A stretch of 64,000 nt of DNA from [Clostridium] scindens ATCC 35704. GTDB lineage: Bacteria; Bacillota; Clostridia; Lachnospirales; Lachnospiraceae. The stretch covers positions 933,501 to 997,500 of the forward strand of contig NZ_CP036170.1 of the NCBI RefSeq assembly GCF_004295125.1, written 5' to 3'. Of the stretch, positions 62,862-64,000 are shown in pieces (position 1 is the first letter of the stretch; each line of letters opens with the position of its first letter). The notes below the pieces were generated by a model. The model had not been told where the DNA came from, did not search any database, and worked only from the letters and a program-made list of their open reading frames with translations. Both the position numbers and the translations under genes were made by a program.

Positions 62862-63423
62862 ATGCTTTGTTCAAGCGGTCAAACTGTTCCTCGAAATGCT
62901 TCCGAATCCATTTCTTTGCTCTATACAACATACTATGAAGCGTCTCCAGTTTCACACCCATGATCTCTGCAACTTCCTTTTGCGGCTTTTCCAGAACATA
63001 TGTAATTGTGACTGCTTCATACCAACTGGGATTCAGATCATACAAGGCCGAAAATATATCTTTTACAAGTTCCCTACTTGCCCGTTCTTTTAATTTTCTG
63101 ATAAATACGTCCTCTGTACTGTGATCAAAATCGGAGGGTGCCTTTTCATGCTTTTCATACAGCAGGTCATCAATCAAAACTTCACGTTTCCGATCTCTAA
63201 TCACATTCAGCGCCATATACTTAGTTGTCAAAACTAGCCACGGACGCACTGCATCAAGATTTACATGATCCATATTCATATACAATTTAATGAAAACACT
63301 TTGTGCAATCTCTTCCGCTGTGTGATGATTTCCACAATATTTTGCTGCTACCTTATACACAAGCTCGACATTGTCCTCATAGATTACATCAAAGGCCACT
63401 TTTCCTATCGACTCCACACTCAC
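62860..63423 (-). CDS. ECF-type RNA polymerase sigma factor
   Basis: 187 residues from GTG 63423 (GAAGGA upstream). Region 2 has YEDNVELVYKVAAKYCGNHH and EEIAQSVFIKLYMNMDHV. Region 4 has YEAVTITYVLEKPQKEVAEI followed by MGVKLETLHSMLYRAKKWIR. It is 23 bp downstream of the HIT gene on the same strand. The regulated genes are unknown; the DUF4367-type protein is the nearest candidate partner. Confidence 0.9.
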   Translation of the reverse strand: MSVESIGKVAFDVIYEDNVELVYKVAAKYCGNHHTAEEIAQSVFIKLYMNMDHVNLDAVRPWLVLTTKYMALNVIRDRKREVLIDDLLYEKHEKAPSDFDHSTEDVFIRKLKERASRELVKDIFSALYDLNPSWYEAVTITYVLEKPQKEVAEIMGVKLETLHSMLYRAKKWIRKHFEEQFDRLNKA

Positions 63424-63445
63424 TTGTTTATCCTTCGCTTCCTTA

Positions 63446-63853
63446 TTATTTTAACTTTGATAAGATATCATTTTTATCTTCTTCTGTCAATTCGCCCATC
63501 TTCCATCCCAGGCCCACGCCGTCGCCAGTATGTCTTGGAATCATATGCATATGGAAGTGGAATACGGTCTGCCCTGCCGACTCGCCATTGTTCTGGACGA
63601 TATTATAACCATCACAGTCCAGGATGCCTGTAAGCTTCGTAATCATCTTCTTGGCAAGCACAAGCGCTTTTCCAGCCAACTCATCATCCAATTCATACAG
63701 ATTAGCATAATGCTCCTTTGGAATTATCAAAGCGTGACCTTTTGATGCCGGACTTGCATCCAGTATTACCCTGAAATCCTCATCTTCATATAATGTAGCT
63801 GTAGGTATTTCACCATTGGCAAGTTTACAGAATATGCAGTTTTCGTCCTTCAT
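63446..63853 (-). CDS. HIT-family nucleotide-binding hydrolase
   Basis: 135 residues from ATG 63853 (GAGAGGG upstream). It starts DENCIFCKLANGEIP and carries the HIT motif in TVFHFHMHMIPRH. The length and sequence fit the Hint/Hit branch, which hydrolyses adenosine phosphoramidate-type substrates. CIFC near the N-terminus is a typical half zinc site of this branch. Confidence 0.93.
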   Translation of the reverse strand: MKDENCIFCKLANGEIPTATLYEDEDFRVILDASPASKGHALIIPKEHYANLYELDDELAGKALVLAKKMITKLTGILDCDGYNIVQNNGESAGQTVFHFHMHMIPRHTGDGVGLGWKMGELTEEDKNDILSKLK

Positions 63854-63940
63854 TTTTATCATCCCTCTCTCTTTAAAATAGTGATTGATTATTTTACCCG
63901 CCAATGCTAAACTGTTAATTCAGAAAGGGCGGTAATAACT

Positions 63941-64000
63941 ATGTTTACAACGACAGACTACGACAAATTGCAACAAATCATGGCAGAAAGTCCACAGAAA
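63941..64000 (+). CDS. Start of an unidentified gene (partial)
   Basis: ATG 63941 follows AAAGGGCGG and opens a frame of 20 codons to the window end (MFTTTDYDKLQQIMAESPQK). Divergent from the HIT gene. Too short to assign a family. Confidence 0.6.
   Translation, partial: MFTTTDYDKLQQIMAESPQK

Overview
The window looks like a chromosomal segment of a low-to-mid GC Firmicute, most likely a Lachnospiraceae-type gut Clostridium. The basis is strong Shine-Dalgarno sequences, a nine-gene V-type ATPase operon, a yaaO/holB/ricT/rsmI-type operon, a DUF1002-like secreted protein, a TSCPD protein and a BTAD-type regulator. I cannot fix the genus from sequence alone. I saw no rRNA, tRNA or CRISPR array.

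Layout. 1-118 is the 3' end of proC. 278-14313 (minus strand) is one large surface-structure cluster: a small conserved-looking protein, a 1865-residue double-VWA tip adhesin, an LPXTG major pilin, two class C sortases, an unanchored minor pilin, two SipW/TasA-type secreted proteins, two membrane-anchored surface proteins and a SipW-type signal peptidase. It is followed upstream by a GH73-M23 cell-wall hydrolase and a BTAD regulator (to 17519) that could serve the locus. 17784-26310 is the V-type ATPase operon (peripheral stalk G/H, then C, I, K, F, E, A, B, D). 26514-29094 (plus) holds trmB, a small ORF, a thioredoxin and a DUF1002-like secreted protein. An IS1182-family element follows (29188-31125 or so), then glgB and a TPR/acidic-repeat/AAA-type protein.

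36315-40999 is a c-di-GMP-type gene (SnoaL-like, degenerate GGDEF, EAL) split by an IS21-family element at 37811-40731. The insertion has a 9-bp target duplication and removing it restores one reading frame. 41117-41927 is an AT-rich interval without a normal gene but with a near-consensus promoter preceded by an A/T tract and ending in a terminator. It is my best candidate for an undescribed RNA or decayed unit. bioY follows, with a BirA-like operator.

42766-49317 holds a beta-propeller protein with an ECF sigma factor, an aconitase-family hydratase with its CdaR-type regulator, and a GntR fragment. 49339-58483 holds ugpC/msmK and a housekeeping operon (pgi, Orn/Lys/Arg decarboxylase-like, a guanylate-kinase-like protein in the place of tmk, holB, ricT, trmN6, rsmI). 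The right end has mtnN, a TSCPD protein, a 141-bp inverted-repeat element, a DUF4367-type protein, murG, a second ECF sigma factor, a HIT protein and the start of an unidentified gene.
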